Source: Echinarachnius parma (taxonomy: Eukaryota; Echinodermata; Echinoidea; Clypeasteroida; Echinarachniidae). Taken from it: a stretch of DNA of 64,000 bases. The position numbers were made by a program, and so were the translations under genes. Below, piece after piece: positions 35,276 to 47,646 of this stretch. Where the stretch lies: positions 62,001 to 126,000 of the forward strand of contig JBAMJV010008096.1 in the NCBI GenBank assembly GCA_037951105.1, read 5' to 3'. Under the pieces are notes generated by a model. It did no database searches. It worked only from the letters and a program-made list of their open reading frames with translations, and was not told where the DNA came from. Numbering within the stretch: position 1 is the stretch's first letter; every line of letters begins with the position of its first letter.

Positions 35276-36256
35276 CATTTAAGGCTCTTCGTAAAATATA
35301 ATGATATTTACTTTTTAGAAGTATCTGAGAATCTTTAATCTCTTCATAGATATTGTCAATGTATTTCTTGAATTTCGATTCACAAATAGTATATTTTTAA
35401 AGCAAATTATATGCATTTATAATGTGCTATGCATGATGGGTAATATGAAATACACTATGCGATTAGGGTAAATAACCAAGCGACTCCGTTTCGGCTGCGC
35501 AATAGCAAATCCAATTATCAGCTGTAGTAAGATAATAGGAAGTCGAAGATTCGAATTGGTGTCAACAAAGCGACATAAAATCCATCTTTCTACGATAATT
35601 TGGCAAGATCAAGTCGATCTTTTCGACCAGGCTTAGCCTGCTACCATTTTCTGGGGACTGAGATATATTGCCTTCAATTGGAAATTTGGAGTTCGGGAGA
35701 ATTTGGAGTGTTTTTGTCTGGATCAAAACGAAATTGTTTGCCCCCTTCCGCAATCCAGCTCTATTGCCGCCAATGGCTTGTTGTTGTGAAGCCGGTCTGT
35801 CAACCTCGACCTCATCTTCGAACAGTGAAAGTGCTATGGGTTTCAGACTTAGTCATCACCTACCGAGTCATCACTGTGAAAAGCACTGTAAATTTAACAT
35901 TTGCCATAGTTTGCCTCGAAGTAGTAGTGTTATCATTGCTTAAATTACCCTGTGTGCCAATTGTTTTCGCCAAGCCTTGCCCAGTTCAGCCAAATTATTT
36001 CTTAAATTTATTTTGAAGCATTCAATCAAGACTGATCGGTCCAAGCTGAGTTTAATCTAATTCAATAAGACTTTGTGAATTCAGGAGACAAAGTTTTACA
36101 CTAAGTGTGAGTGATCGTCTATTCGTCTGATCGACCAAGCCGGGCCGAGTCTGAGAAAAATTGTAACGAGATCAGTTGAGCTTAGTTGTACTTGTAGAAC
36201 GCTGCACAGAAATTTGTGTTTTGTAATCTGGGAGTTTAATTCAAGGAAACGTCGAT

Positions 36257-36339
36257 ATGAAGTTGCTGGAGAATCCAAAACTTGAAGCCATCAGTGAAGC
36301 ACTTGCAATGGAGACTGGAGAGTGCAGAATACTTGGAAA
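36257..36339 (+). CDS. MAF1: MAF1 exon 1
   Basis: ATG to GGA AA, 27 codons plus two bases, donor [18 protein letters not shown] is the conserved MAF1 N terminus. The start matches the family start. Confidence 0.95.
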
Positions 36340-39300
36340 GTATGTCATCTTTCTAAACAGTTACTATTTATTAGTATACTAAGTATTAGTATTGAACATG
36401 ATCGATTATGAAATGTTTGAAAATTGTAAAATGAATTTGTGAAGTTTTTTGCAGTTTTATTTTGTTTACATCAAATCTTTCCTACGTAACTTGAAGTTAT
36501 TTTGTTGTAAACATATCCATGAATGCATTAAATGTGAGTCTTAAGAATTAAACTTCTTTCCAAGTTGAATTGGCAATATCATGCAAAAAAGAATTGTAAA
36601 TTGTGAATGATCAAGATTGTAAACTTGTCTGCGGATCAATTTTTTTCATCGTAAAAGTGAAAATGAGGATGTTCCAGTTTGATATTATTTGAATGGCTGG
36701 AAATATTATAATGCACATAATAATAATATCAACTTGAATGCTTTTGTTTAATTTGTATAATTTTGTATTAAAGGAGGGGGGAAATCCCGGCTTTGATTCA
36801 GGTTTATAGCTTTAAATATGTGCCTTTATTGATATACCACAATTAAAAAAAAAAAAGAAATCCTTAAGTTGGGAAAAAAAGGTAAATTTCATGCAACTTT
36901 TTTGCTTTATTTCGCATCGGCGTTCCATGCTCCTAAAAAAAGTCATTTATAGCAGAGCGGGAATGTGCGCACGTGTCGCCCGATTCATGACATCACATGC
37001 AGACCGCAACGCGGAGGAATGTGCATTGTTTACATGCAGAGCCTATGACTTGCTTGTAAAACAAACTCGTTTTTGCTTGTAAATTGAGGTTTTACTGAAA
37101 ATGCTTAAGAATTGCTAAGCAATGAATTGTAGCAGGATGTTCAGCTACACATCTGAGTGTATATCGTCCATGATATAAACCTGAACAAATGTTTGCAAAT
37201 ATTGAAACAAATTGAAATAATATCTCTGTGTCAACGTGAGTATTGCACTCAGCGTGTACGTCTATGACCGAGCTAAACTGCGATTGCCTGCAGGTGACGT
37301 CACAAAGATGACGTCATTTTTTGTTCGCCCGGGACTCAGTTTTTTTACGGGGGTTCCGAAAGTGAATTTACAAGTTGATTTTTTTATTTTACCGGGTTTT
37401 CCCACGAAGAAAATATGTTTGTATTAGTAATCTTCATGAAAATCTGCCTTAGATACAGTAAAACCCAATTTTGAGGCAGTTTTCTTGTCACCATACCTTT
37501 AAGGGGAGACTGTACCTTTTTTTGAAAATTTCATTGTTTGGCCTTTGTTTCTCTTTAAACTTGGCAGAAATGTTTTTTTAGTGACAAAAAGACGATTTCA
37601 ACAGTAATTTTGTATCTTGAGGTCACGGTCAAGGTCACAGGTCATAAAACAAAGGAAAACAAAGCGATTTTGTATTTCCCAAATAACTTTGTCCCTGGTA
37701 CGGAAGATGTTAGTCATCGTGGTGCTAAGATGAAAAAAGAACGAATAGATCGGTTGTCTCACGATGTATACAAACTAGTGTATTGCGACGTTTCGGCTGC
37801 GAACTGCTAGTCTTCATCTGGCAATGAGGACTGAGTGCTGCGCTGCGACTGTGTTATATACCGCCTGCGAGGTTTCTGTACTTTGTCCCTGATAGTCCTA
37901 TTGCTCTGAAATTTGGAGGAAAGCTTCATTATGCATGACTCTACAAGTTGAACTACAGCCATTTCATTACCATTTATAACAACTGATTTATGAAGCATTA
38001 AAGATAAATATTAAAGGCATATATGCGTGGGTTATTAGACGCGTGGATCCATCTTGCGCACTTTTACGCACGGTACGTAATCCCCATTGGCTCAGTTATA
38101 AGTAGCGATCGCAAACTGTCCCCACTTCCGAATACCCGAGTAAAAAATGCATAAAAAATAGTCGCGTTCGGAATGTTTGTACTAGTCGAATGGAGATCCA
38201 TCAGAGATGTTTACGAGCGAAAATATCACGTAACACGCTTAACCGCAAATACTTCAAAGCGCCGCTGTTTGATGTCTTAGGTGACAGCGTGAGAAATTCT
38301 TGCTGCATGCAATTTCATAAGAAGGCCCGTGTTCAGATATTTCGAAGCACCGCTCTTCGATCGATCCAACACATATCGTGAGTTTACCTCGAGAGATTAC
38401 GGTGGAGTCGAGTTGGAATTTGCTGACTACCCTTTATAACCCACGCATATATGGCCCAAAACCACTAAATATGCACCATTAGTGAAAAAGTGTGTCTCCA
38501 GTGATCCTGGTCTTCTAGAGAAGAGATTTAACTTTACACCAGTTAAATTGTACTTTTACTTGATAGTGAGGGTCCTTCTCGTAAAAGTAACCATAAATTC
38601 AAAGTGATTGAAAGTAAAATAAACAATTGACAGGGGATAGAATATGGCCGAGGTATCAAAAACCCCATGTCCCCAAGACAAAATCGTTCAGTTTTTCCAG
38701 GTTTATAAAAAAATAAGAGTACACAGGAGCAAAATAAGTGCGGTTTTACGACAGCAGCACAGTGTTCTATGAAACATAATACAAAATGTTATGATCCCAC
38801 TTTATTTAAAATGTTGATGGCCATTGGAAATGTGTCGCCAAATCTAGTGAAACCTACGTTACCATTATCTTACTAAATAAAGGGATATGGTTAGATGCTC
38901 ACATCTGTACAGTTATCTTATTTTTCTAATGATGAGAACATGGCATACAAGTAAAAACATATTTAAAAGTCAAGACACAAAAGAAATGTGACTGGGAATA
39001 TAAGAAAGAGACGGGATAAAATAGTAGATTTAAGAGGTGTAACATACGTTACCACAAATTTTAAATATAGGTAACCACTATGATGTAAATTACTCTACTG
39101 GAGTTCAGGCCAATGAAGTAGATTGATATCACACAAAAAATGAAAATTAAGTTCAACTAAATGTCGCTTAATCAACCAAATGATGTAACATACGTTACCA
39201 GGTGATGTAACATACGTTACCAGGTGTAAAAAAATGTGTGTGGGATATACTTAATAACTATCTAAATTGATAGCAAACTGGTTAACGCCATCTATATGTG

Positions 39301-42300
39301 GTTAAGGGTGAGCTTAGCAATCATTTTCAAGGCCAAAATTGTATTCAAACAACACTAAATGTAACATACGTGACCAATTTGAAACATACGTTACGGCCAA
39401 ATTACATATCTTTGGAAATCGTTAACGGACACCTGACTAGATGAATGTTCACAAAATATGTTTTAGTGGTTTTATTAACACTTCATTGTTTTTTTTCATG
39501 GTTGTAACATTCAGTTAACAACTTTGAAACTAACTAGCTAACATGTGAAATGTTGATGGTAACGTATGTTACACCTTTTTATCAAAATGAAGCACACATT
39601 TCTTGCACAGTAACATTACGTGCTCATTTTCTCGGAGTATATACTACCAAGTATGCACTTTAGATTGGCATTAAAATCAAACGTTTAGCAAGAACTTTAT
39701 TTTTGACATTTTCTGACTTTTCAGTTGTACATAATTAGTGGTTTTGAGCCATATGCCTTTAATTACGTAACATGATATTGATAATTAAAATATGATTATT
39801 CAAATTATACATAAAAATATGTGACACATATAAGTGTAGTTCAGATTGTTCAGACAGGTGTCCTCTATAAGTGTGCCAATTTTCAGGTGAATTAAAGAAA
39901 CTATAGAGAGTCAGGAAAGGAAACGGTGCCATAACGTTGGCATTATTCAATATCTGAGAAAGAGCCATTTAAAGTTTTGTTTTCTTTATATTTTAAGTAT
40001 GTTCGTCTCATTAATATCACTTTTTGAGGGGTCTAGAATACATATTTTCTGTTCAAACTTTGCAAGATGATAATTGAATGTACAAAGAAGATGGCTAAGT
40101 AAAAATACTTTTTTAGACATAAAATAACATTTTGGGCAAATTTGGGGTACAGTCTCCCCTTAATGTTTGTTCCAGATTATGAATTGTGAACATTTTATTT
40201 TTTGTTTCGGAGTTGAGAGCTCAGACTCGGAGCTAGTAAGTACTGCAAGATGGATAGCATGTGCAGCAAGGCCACTGGGGGAAAATGAGGATATCCATTT
40301 TGATGAGGAATAACGATTAACATGCCTGGAAATAAATCTTGTCCTAAATCCAATGTTATGATGCAAGTTATAACTTGCATTATTTGTTCATCGTAATTCT
40401 CAATTTTGTTATTTATTTTTTATTTAGAGTCGAGAGCTACTCCTGTAAAATGGCCGGCCAGGACAAGCGGCTGTTCAAGCTGCTGAGTCAGGAGAATGGC
40501 CACACTCCCAGTGAGCTGCAGGCTCTGTCCCCACCACAGACTGCTCCCAACCTCAGCCGTAGCTCTGGGGAGGAGTCCGGCCCTGAGGGACCCCTGTGCC
40601 ACACCTGCAGCAGGAAAATGATCTTCTACCTCATCTCCACGCTCAACACTGCATTTCATCCAGACTACGATTTCAGGTAATTTGGCTTCTTTTTCTGTTC
40701 TCAAGGCTGAGGGGATGTGGGGAAGAAGAGGCTATGCCTGATGAGATATCTTGTGCAAGAAAATCAAAATGCACAAATTTATGGTTATAATATTCAGGAC
40801 TAGTCCCGAAACTTCTATGAAAGGTGTCTTGCAGTGTAAAATAATGTGATCAACGTCTTGAACAGGTAACAAAGTTTCAAGGGTTAGTTTTGTTACATAC
40901 ATTAGGGTTCTGACTCAAAATTGCTTGATTATAGAAGAATGTGTTGAAACATGTTCATTTTTAAAATTGTGTACAGTCTTTATATTTGATGTCTTATTTT
41001 AGGATTTTGCAGTCATCAATAATATACCTCAATGATAAAACAATCTTGATAAAAACGTTACTTGCATTTATTCCTGCTTTTCTGAATCTACCCAATAGCG
41101 ACGCCAAGAGTGATGAGTTTAGCCGAGAGCCGAGTCTGGATTGGACCATGAATGCTGTGGATGGGAACCTGTTCTCTGCCGGCGGGGAGCTGTATACCAC
41201 CCAGATCAGACCCAAGCTGTGGGCTGCCATCAATGACGAGATCAGTGCCAATGAGTGTGAAATCTACAGGTAAACAACTAAACATAGACTACAGTAATTT
41301 GGAATTGTCTTTCCTTGAAAGCTTACAATGTATTACCAAAATGGATCATGGCGCCTGGCAGCAACATCAGATTGTTCATGTAATTTATTAATTGTATTGG
41401 TAAATTGGATAGTTAAAACAAATCAACCTCAAGTGTAAAAAGTTATTCGACTATGAATGTTTGATTGTCATTTATAATTTAAAAATACATGTTTTATTGT
41501 GTGAAAGTTTTTGTGTCATAATTGTAGACCTGCATTTCATATTCAGATTCTGATTTCCTTTGAAATATATTTCCCTCAGCTACAACCCCGACCTGTCCTC
41601 GGATCCCTTTGGTGAGGAAGGTGTCCTGTGGTCCTTCAACTACTTCTTCTACAGGTACAACACTTGGACCAGCTTAACCAATACCAGCATGTTCATTTGT
41701 GCAGTAAATGCACTTTACCCCCAGATGTTACATTTCAGAAGTCAAATACTAATTTTCTTTCATTTACCCCCCAGCTACAACCCTGACCTGTCGTCGGATC
41801 CCTTTGGTGAGGAAGGTGTCCTGTGGTCCTTCAACTACTTCTTCTACAACAAGAAGCTCAAGAGGATTCTTTTCTTCACCTGCAGAGCAACAAGGTACGA
41901 GTCTAATTGTCCTTTGCCTCACTTGGTGCATGTTCCTGTTCCTAACTACCACTGCCTAAGCCTAATTATCATTTCCTAGAAAGGGTAAAATAGTCCTCAC
42001 ATGTCATTGTGTGTAAAACAATGACTTATTTTCATTTTTTATGTTCTCTAAAATATTAAGATAAGTGATTTTTATGAGTTCTTTCACATTATTTATTACC
42101 TTTATGCATTGCAGAAATCTGTTGAGTAGCCTCATTTAGTTTGTGAATATTAAAGGTCATAATATATTGATCAAGTCTTTCACTTTCAATTCCACTTCCT
42201 GAAATTGGATTATCATAGTTATCAGGATTGGATATTATATCAAACATGAACTCAAGAAACTCATGTGATAGTCAGCTCATGCATATTTGTACTACAATGT

Positions 42301-44015
42301 TTATACAAAGTTGATTAACTTTCGGCAATAGCAAACCCTGCACTTGTCGGTAAAAATCAAAATTTAGATTTTTAAGCCAATAGAAAGGCCTCATTACAAG
42401 CTTTCATTTGATTTTTTTTCTAAAAAATTGTTGAAAATATTTGGAAAAGATATGTTTGTTAAAATTACAAACATAAGTCCTTTACACACATTATGTGAAC
42501 TCAAAATGCCTATTTCATCAAAACATGAATTACCGACAAGTGCTGGGTTTTGCTATAGCCGGTCACAAATGTTGTTGGCCAGAAGAATAATTTGTGGTGG
42601 CCTTGGGCCAGTGGGCAACTGCTACGTTCGAGCCCTGCAACAAGCCAATAATAACTTACACACATTCAACATTATTTCGCAGGAGAGATATGTGCCATGA
42701 CTCTGGGCTTGGCCAGGACCTTGCATTGAACATCGACGACGATCTCATGATGGACGCCGATGGTGATGACGAGGGTGATGTTGACTACTACAACCAGGGT
42801 GATAGTGATGTGTATGGAAGGAGGTGAGAATCGTTGACTGTAGATAAACAAATCAAACTATTGTAAATTTTCTCTACATAATTCCTGATCAGGGCTCTAT
42901 GTTCATAAATGTTTCCCAGGTATTGTAAACATTACTATGGCACCAGATTGAATGCTCTATTTTAACCCCTTGACTACGGGAACCAAGTGGGTTGTGTACT
43001 AAGTATATGGGGATTTCACAAACTCAAAGGGAAGGAGTCAAGTGGCTGTGAACGCAGTAGTTATTAACTCTTGGCAGAGTTTTATGAAACGGGGGTAGAG
43101 GAGAAATGTAAATCTGGCTGTATAGCGCACGACTATTTTATTCCCATCATTTGTACATAGAAAAAAAGGAAGATTTCTTTGTTTGATCTAAAAGTTGAAA
43201 CTATTCTAAACTGTGATTTTATTTTCACAAGTATAGAGCTTCCTGTTCTCCCTTTCCAAAATAAAAATGGGTAAATGCAATCACGAAAAGATAATGAGGC
43301 TAATGTAGTTCCCCATTGTTACTACAACTCGGTGGACACTTCCAAGATTGATTTCACAATGCAATGCCACACATCTTTATCCATCATATCTGCATATCCC
43401 CAATTTCACACTTGATTTAAGTCCCCTGCAATGCAGTCCATTTAGTTCATCTAGTTCTGCCCAGTATACTATATTTAATTGTATGATTGTTTAAAAATAG
43501 CCGACTATTACTCAGCTCTCCCCCACTGCTGTAGACAGATAGTGAGTAGTGTGACCTCATTAATTAATCTTTAATTCAAAGACCGCAACTGACCCCTTTA
43601 AGGTAACTGATAATGAGAATATCCTGTAACATAATGTAATCAATGTGAACTAATTAGTTCAAATCATGTGAGCATGGTATCATGAGATATCCAGGCAAGG
43701 GCTGTATAATGTAATGATAGAAATTAACTTCATTCTTTGTGGCCAAGTCAGGCAAGTCAAATCAAAGCTGACAAAATTTCAGTTGCTTGAAACCTGCATT
43801 TGCATTGCAAACATTAACAAGTTTGTAATACTTGGTTTCATATTAAGGCTAGTAAAAATGTGCTAGTGTCAAGCCCTGGGTTTATTCGTAAGGAGATATA
43901 ATTATTCAGTAATATGTACATTACTTACATGCTAATTTAATTTTGATAATAAATGTCTTCTGTAACTAATTTTCTTTCATTTTTGTTTCATTGCAGAGGG
44001 ATGGAGGTGTATTAG
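36257..44015 (+). CDS. MAF1: MAF1, repressor of RNA polymerase III (7 coding exons including one partial duplicate)
   Basis: MAF1 binds Pol III and blocks its recruitment to TFIIIB-bound genes under stress or when TORC1 is low. Exons 36257-36339, 40428-40676, 41099-41269, 41580-41654, 41775-41894, 42683-42823 and 43997-44015 have consistent GT-AG borders and phases. Without the 75-bp exon the product is 260 residues (human 256). Landmarks are [12 protein letters not shown] at the start, [62 protein letters not shown] and [20 protein letters not shown], then an acidic tail with runs of Asp and a short YGRRGMEVY end. Exon 41580-41654 repeats the first 25 codons of the next exon; including it stays in frame and gives 285 residues. 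Confidence 0.95.
37503..40159. mobile_element. TTAA-flanked element in MAF1 intron 1 (outer)
   Basis: TTAA at 37499-37502 then GGGGAGACTGTACC; GGTACAGTCTCCCC then TTAA at 40160-40163. About 2.66 kb, containing the next element. No transposase frame is recognisable. Confidence 0.85.
38015..39758. mobile_element. Nested TTAA-flanked element with GTAACATACGTTACC motif array
   Basis: TTAA at 38011-38014 then AGGCATAT; ATATGCCT then TTAA at 39759-39762. The left part (38016-38455) is itself a foldback, GGCATATATGCGTGGGTTAT to ATAACCCACGCATATATGGC. The rest holds seven GTAACATACGTTACC-like motifs. Confidence 0.8.
40428..40676 (+). CDS. MAF1: MAF1 exon 2
   Basis: Acceptor TATTTAG, donor GTAATT. 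Encodes [19 protein letters not shown], the Ser/Pro-rich spacer and [20 protein letters not shown] then YDF. Confidence 0.96.
41099..41269 (+). CDS. MAF1: MAF1 exon 3
   Basis: Acceptor CCCAATAG, donor [26 protein letters not shown] and [20 protein letters not shown]. Confidence 0.96.
41580..41654 (+). CDS. MAF1: MAF1 duplicated partial exon (cassette or decoy)
   Basis: 75 bp with acceptor TTCCCTCAG and donor ACAG|GTACAA. It encodes [20 protein letters not shown] then YFFY, identical to the start of the next exon (two synonymous changes). Length and phase (one base in, two bases out) allow use with or without the next exon in frame. Confidence 0.75.
41775..41894 (+). CDS. MAF1: MAF1 exon 4 (complete version)
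   Basis: Acceptor ACCCCCCAG, donor [26 protein letters not shown] continues into [19 protein letters not shown], the conserved core motif of the family. Confidence 0.96.
42322..42567. mobile_element. MITE, TATAGCAAAACCC family, MAF1 intron copy
   Basis: Ends match the three RBCK1 copies (GCAAACCCTGCACTTGTCGG at left, GGGTTTTGCTATAGCCGGTC at right). Interior inverted relative to them. Confidence 0.8.
42683..42823 (+). CDS. MAF1: MAF1 exon 5, acidic tail
   Basis: Acceptor TTTCGCAG, donor [21 protein letters not shown] and then runs of Asp and Glu, matching the acidic C-terminal tail of MAF1. Confidence 0.9.
43997..44015 (+). CDS. MAF1: MAF1 last coding exon
   Basis: Acceptor TTTCATTGCAG. Completes Arg, then GMEVY and TAG. 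Confidence 0.85.
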
Positions 44016-46275
44016 ACTGAACACTGAAGAGGCTTCACGGCGTCTGATGATGTTTCACTACATTACTGTCTTCATTTGGTCAGCATCCTTCAAGTCTTTG
44101 CATCTTCAGTTTGTAATATATCATGGGCTACAGTAAAACAAAACATATCTGCGGTTGGGCCTAGGTAATTTGCTGAAATTTTACCTTATTTGCGTCTTCA
44201 ACAAAATTGAGCCGATTTGCACAAAATGGGCCAGTTTTTACCGAGATTGAGCTCATTTAGCCTGTATATGGGAGGATTTAACCTGAATATGTGGTGCTTT
44301 TGCCTAAACATATTTTCAAATTCTTGCTCTGCCCCCCCCCCCCCCCTGTGTATCCCTATGATAGTATTAATTCCAGACTTAGTATGTACCAGGACTGTTC
44401 AGATAGTGCATTGACTCCCCAGTTAATACCAATAATGAATATGCATAAACTAGGTGTGCTTGAAAGGATATGAATATTCAGAAATGCATGAATATGCATA
44501 AAGTCTCTGTGTTTTCAAGAATATTACAATGAAAAAATGGTATTTTGTTTCTTTACCTGTAGGATGTGTGAAGTCTTAAGAGACTGATCATCTTTCAGTT
44601 AATGTAACCCTTTTGAAATTAACAAATAACACCATGCTAATGCCATAGACTTGGCGCACACTTGTATAATTGCATACACTGTTTGGGATTTGTAAGGTTA
44701 ATCATTTAGTACAATGTATCCATGCGCATACAACTTGAAGGCACTGTACATTGTAGATGTGTGCGACTTCATTCTTCTGGTCTACCAGTTAAATTGTACA
44801 TATCGTGACTAGTCAATCAATGTTACACAAATATGTAGAGAGAGAGATATATTTATTCTTTTAATACTTCCATGTGTGTACGTTCTTGTAAGCAAAGACT
44901 CGAGGTGAATTCAAGAGTTTTAGGGTTGTCTCCATTTTGTAGCATCATGACTTTGGATTGGTCTTGTTGCAATAATGCAGTGTACACAGTTCTGCTTGTA
45001 CATGAAATAATTTACCTGTTTTATTCATCTCGTCATTGTAAAGAAATGATAGGTTTCTTACTGAGTATTGTATTGAAATTGTATCTTTTTGTATGATTTG
45101 TACATCTCGTTGTACATTGATTGTGGTTGGTCTGTTTAATTTTTATCTTGCGCTCTTAACTGGATAATTATGTACATATTATTAAACTCAAGTTGTGTGT
45201 TTGTATTATTTATTCTTTGTTTGTTCATATGGCAGATGTTATTCATGCACTGAAAAATTCTGAAATTGTGTATCAGTGCAAATTACATGTTTGTACATTT
45301 TGATATTATTTGTGTACTTGTATTTGTAAGGTGAAAAGTTCTACAATGCTAAAAAAAAAGTATCATATGGTAAACAAGAGGATATCTCATTAAACAAAAG
45401 TATAATTATTGAAACTTGTATATCAATTAACAATGAACAACTATATGATGTAATCCATCCCCCTTAATTCATCATTTATTTGACTTTGGGCATCATACTG
45501 TTTTTATAAATGTATGTGTTATAAAGCACTTTCATCATATTCTTTTGGCGAGTACATTGGCGAAATACTGACTGCATGTTACAAATGCATTTTGAGTAGA
45601 TATATGGCTAGTTTGAAGAAAGTTTGCAAGTTTACTACATGCTTTCTCTTTATTGATAGCTTATTTTTTATAATAACACAGAAACTGTAAATTCTCTGCT
45701 AAGTTGCACAGTGAAATTTGAAGTTGGAAACCAAACACATTGCCCCTTTAATTTAGAAAATGTGCGATGACTAGGAAGTAAAAGTTTACTTTGAAGATGA
45801 TTATTGTATTAGAACCTCCCCATTCATTGTTGCATGTATTATTGTATGACAACATCTCTGCCAAATGGCACTCCAAGCACACAAGGTGTTAATCGCCACT
45901 TTCTAATGTTTTAAGACATATATGGTTCATTAAAGATGTGATTTAAAAGTTGTTTTATTTCAAAAATTTAAACTGAAGTACATGTTTATGTGTTTATTTT
46001 TAACGCATGTAAATCTATAAATAATTGCAGGTATTTATACAAAGTAAAACCTTTAAACAAAATTCTTGAAAGTATAACAGCGTTTTTGCTGTGTGTTAGG
46101 CATGTACATTTTAGTGAACTGATTGAAGCAGTGTCCTTTTTTCAGTATATTGTTTGTATAAATGTAAATAATTCTTGTGATCATATCGTGTTGAAGGGGG
46201 CTGTTCTTTCTTCTGTTTCACTATTTGACTTGGTGCACATATTACTAGCAAGAAATAAAGGTTTTATGCAAGATA
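44016..46275 (+). other. Probable MAF1 3' untranslated region
   Basis: AT-rich, no frames of note, a C run at 44332-44346, and an AATAAA signal at 46254-46259 followed by a T/GT-rich stretch. The length of about 2.2 kb is inferred; earlier polyadenylation is possible. Confidence 0.5.
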
Positions 46276-47086
46276 CCTCATCAGTCTCGGTGTACTTTTA
46301 TTTTTAGTGAAATACAGATGAATGTATGTTTACTGCGTTTGTCGCCATTTTTTTACTGCGTGGTTAAACTTTGATTATTTTGTGTTGGTATTTACATCTA
46401 ATGGCCTAGTCCCATTGCACCGTTTCTCCTTCAGTTTCCTAACCGACTAAAATGTGGTGAAACTGTCGGTATCTAGCAAATTTTGAAGTTCCATGACGTT
46501 TCATTTCACGCGAAACCGAAATTGGTCCGCATCATGACATTTCCTGCTATTGTAGTACCTTCCAGACGCAAACACACAGGAAATGGAAGGAGAAATGGTG
46601 CAGTGGGACATGTTGGTGCAGTTAGAATGGGGGACATGAATGAGTATGTTTGCATTTTGAAGGAAAACAAATGTATGTGTATGTATTATGGGAGTATTGT
46701 GTAGGTGAGTTTGTGTAAGATCACAAACAATAATTGACCTGGTACATGTACATGTGTATGTGTGTTTGCTGAATAAAGTAAACTTAGCGTTATCTTATCT
46801 TTGGCATTGGTAGTCTGGACATTCTCAGATAACATGAACAAAGCAAGGACAAAAAACTTTAAAGGGAAGGGAAACCTTGGCTTATTTGTGTGTTCAATAG
46901 AAGAAGTTGACAAGGAGAAATGGTTAACAAATGTAATTTATGACTACCTACCTGTCTACCTATTGCCTTTTCACCTTTTCAGTTGATATGATAACAGATT
47001 TGTCAGCTTTTTAGCCAGGTTTAAAATTTAGCAAATTAACTTCTCCAACGGATAAGATACATCTTTATTTAGTTACTTTCCATGAA

Positions 47087-47219
47087 ACATCATCTGAGCG
47101 TGCACTAACAAAAGCGGATTATGTATAAACGTTGTTCTTGAATCTGCTGATGTGTCCGTGGTTATTAACTGCTTTTGTTAGTGCACACTCGGATGCGCCT
47201 AGATGACGTTTCATATGGT
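47087..47219. mobile_element. Small inverted-repeat element
   Basis: CCATGAAACATCATCTGAGC and TGCACTAACAAAAGCGG pair with CTGCTTTTGTTAGTGCA and GATGACGTTTCATATGG. Confidence 0.75.
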
Positions 47220-47430
47220 ACAGTTGGAAATCATGGCAGCCTCCAGTGCTCGGTCAAAACAGCTGATAATGGTTTCAAAATATAATTTCCATTATTAGTG
47301 AGGAAATACACAACTAGAAGTGACAGTAACAGCAAGCGAAAAATCCAGCGTTTCCTTCCCCTTTAAAGATATGAAAATATCTAGGATATGTTTTCAAGTG
47401 TCACATGATCCCCATAGAGGAACCACATCA

Positions 47431-47646
47431 TAGAGTACCAAAGTAGTGACGTCACATGCTTTTGTTATGGCATAGTAATGGTTCTAAACAACTTTTCCTT
47501 TCATACTGGCATTAAGTAGTGGGTCGGAGTCGGACGATTGCCGTCTTAGAAACCGCTAGATCACCAATTCATTACTTGCCTGACATTGTGTAGAACCATC
47601 ACCCATGGCAATGAATAGCTCTGACGTCACACTTCGGTACTCTATA
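47431..47646. mobile_element. MITE whose inverted repeats contain CRE sites
   Basis: TAGAGTACCAAAGTAGTGAC..GTCAC at left and GTCACACTTCGGTACTCTA at right. Both arms hold the perfect palindrome TGACGTCA. The arms extend for about 60 bp. Confidence 0.8.

Noticed and set aside
38190-38381. 63-codon open frame inside the foldback in MAF1 intron 1
   Set aside because: Lies wholly in a MITE-like foldback and resembles nothing I know.
40428-40704. Minus-strand open frame opposite MAF1 exon 2
   Set aside because: Shadow of the conserved MAF1 coding frame on the plus strand.
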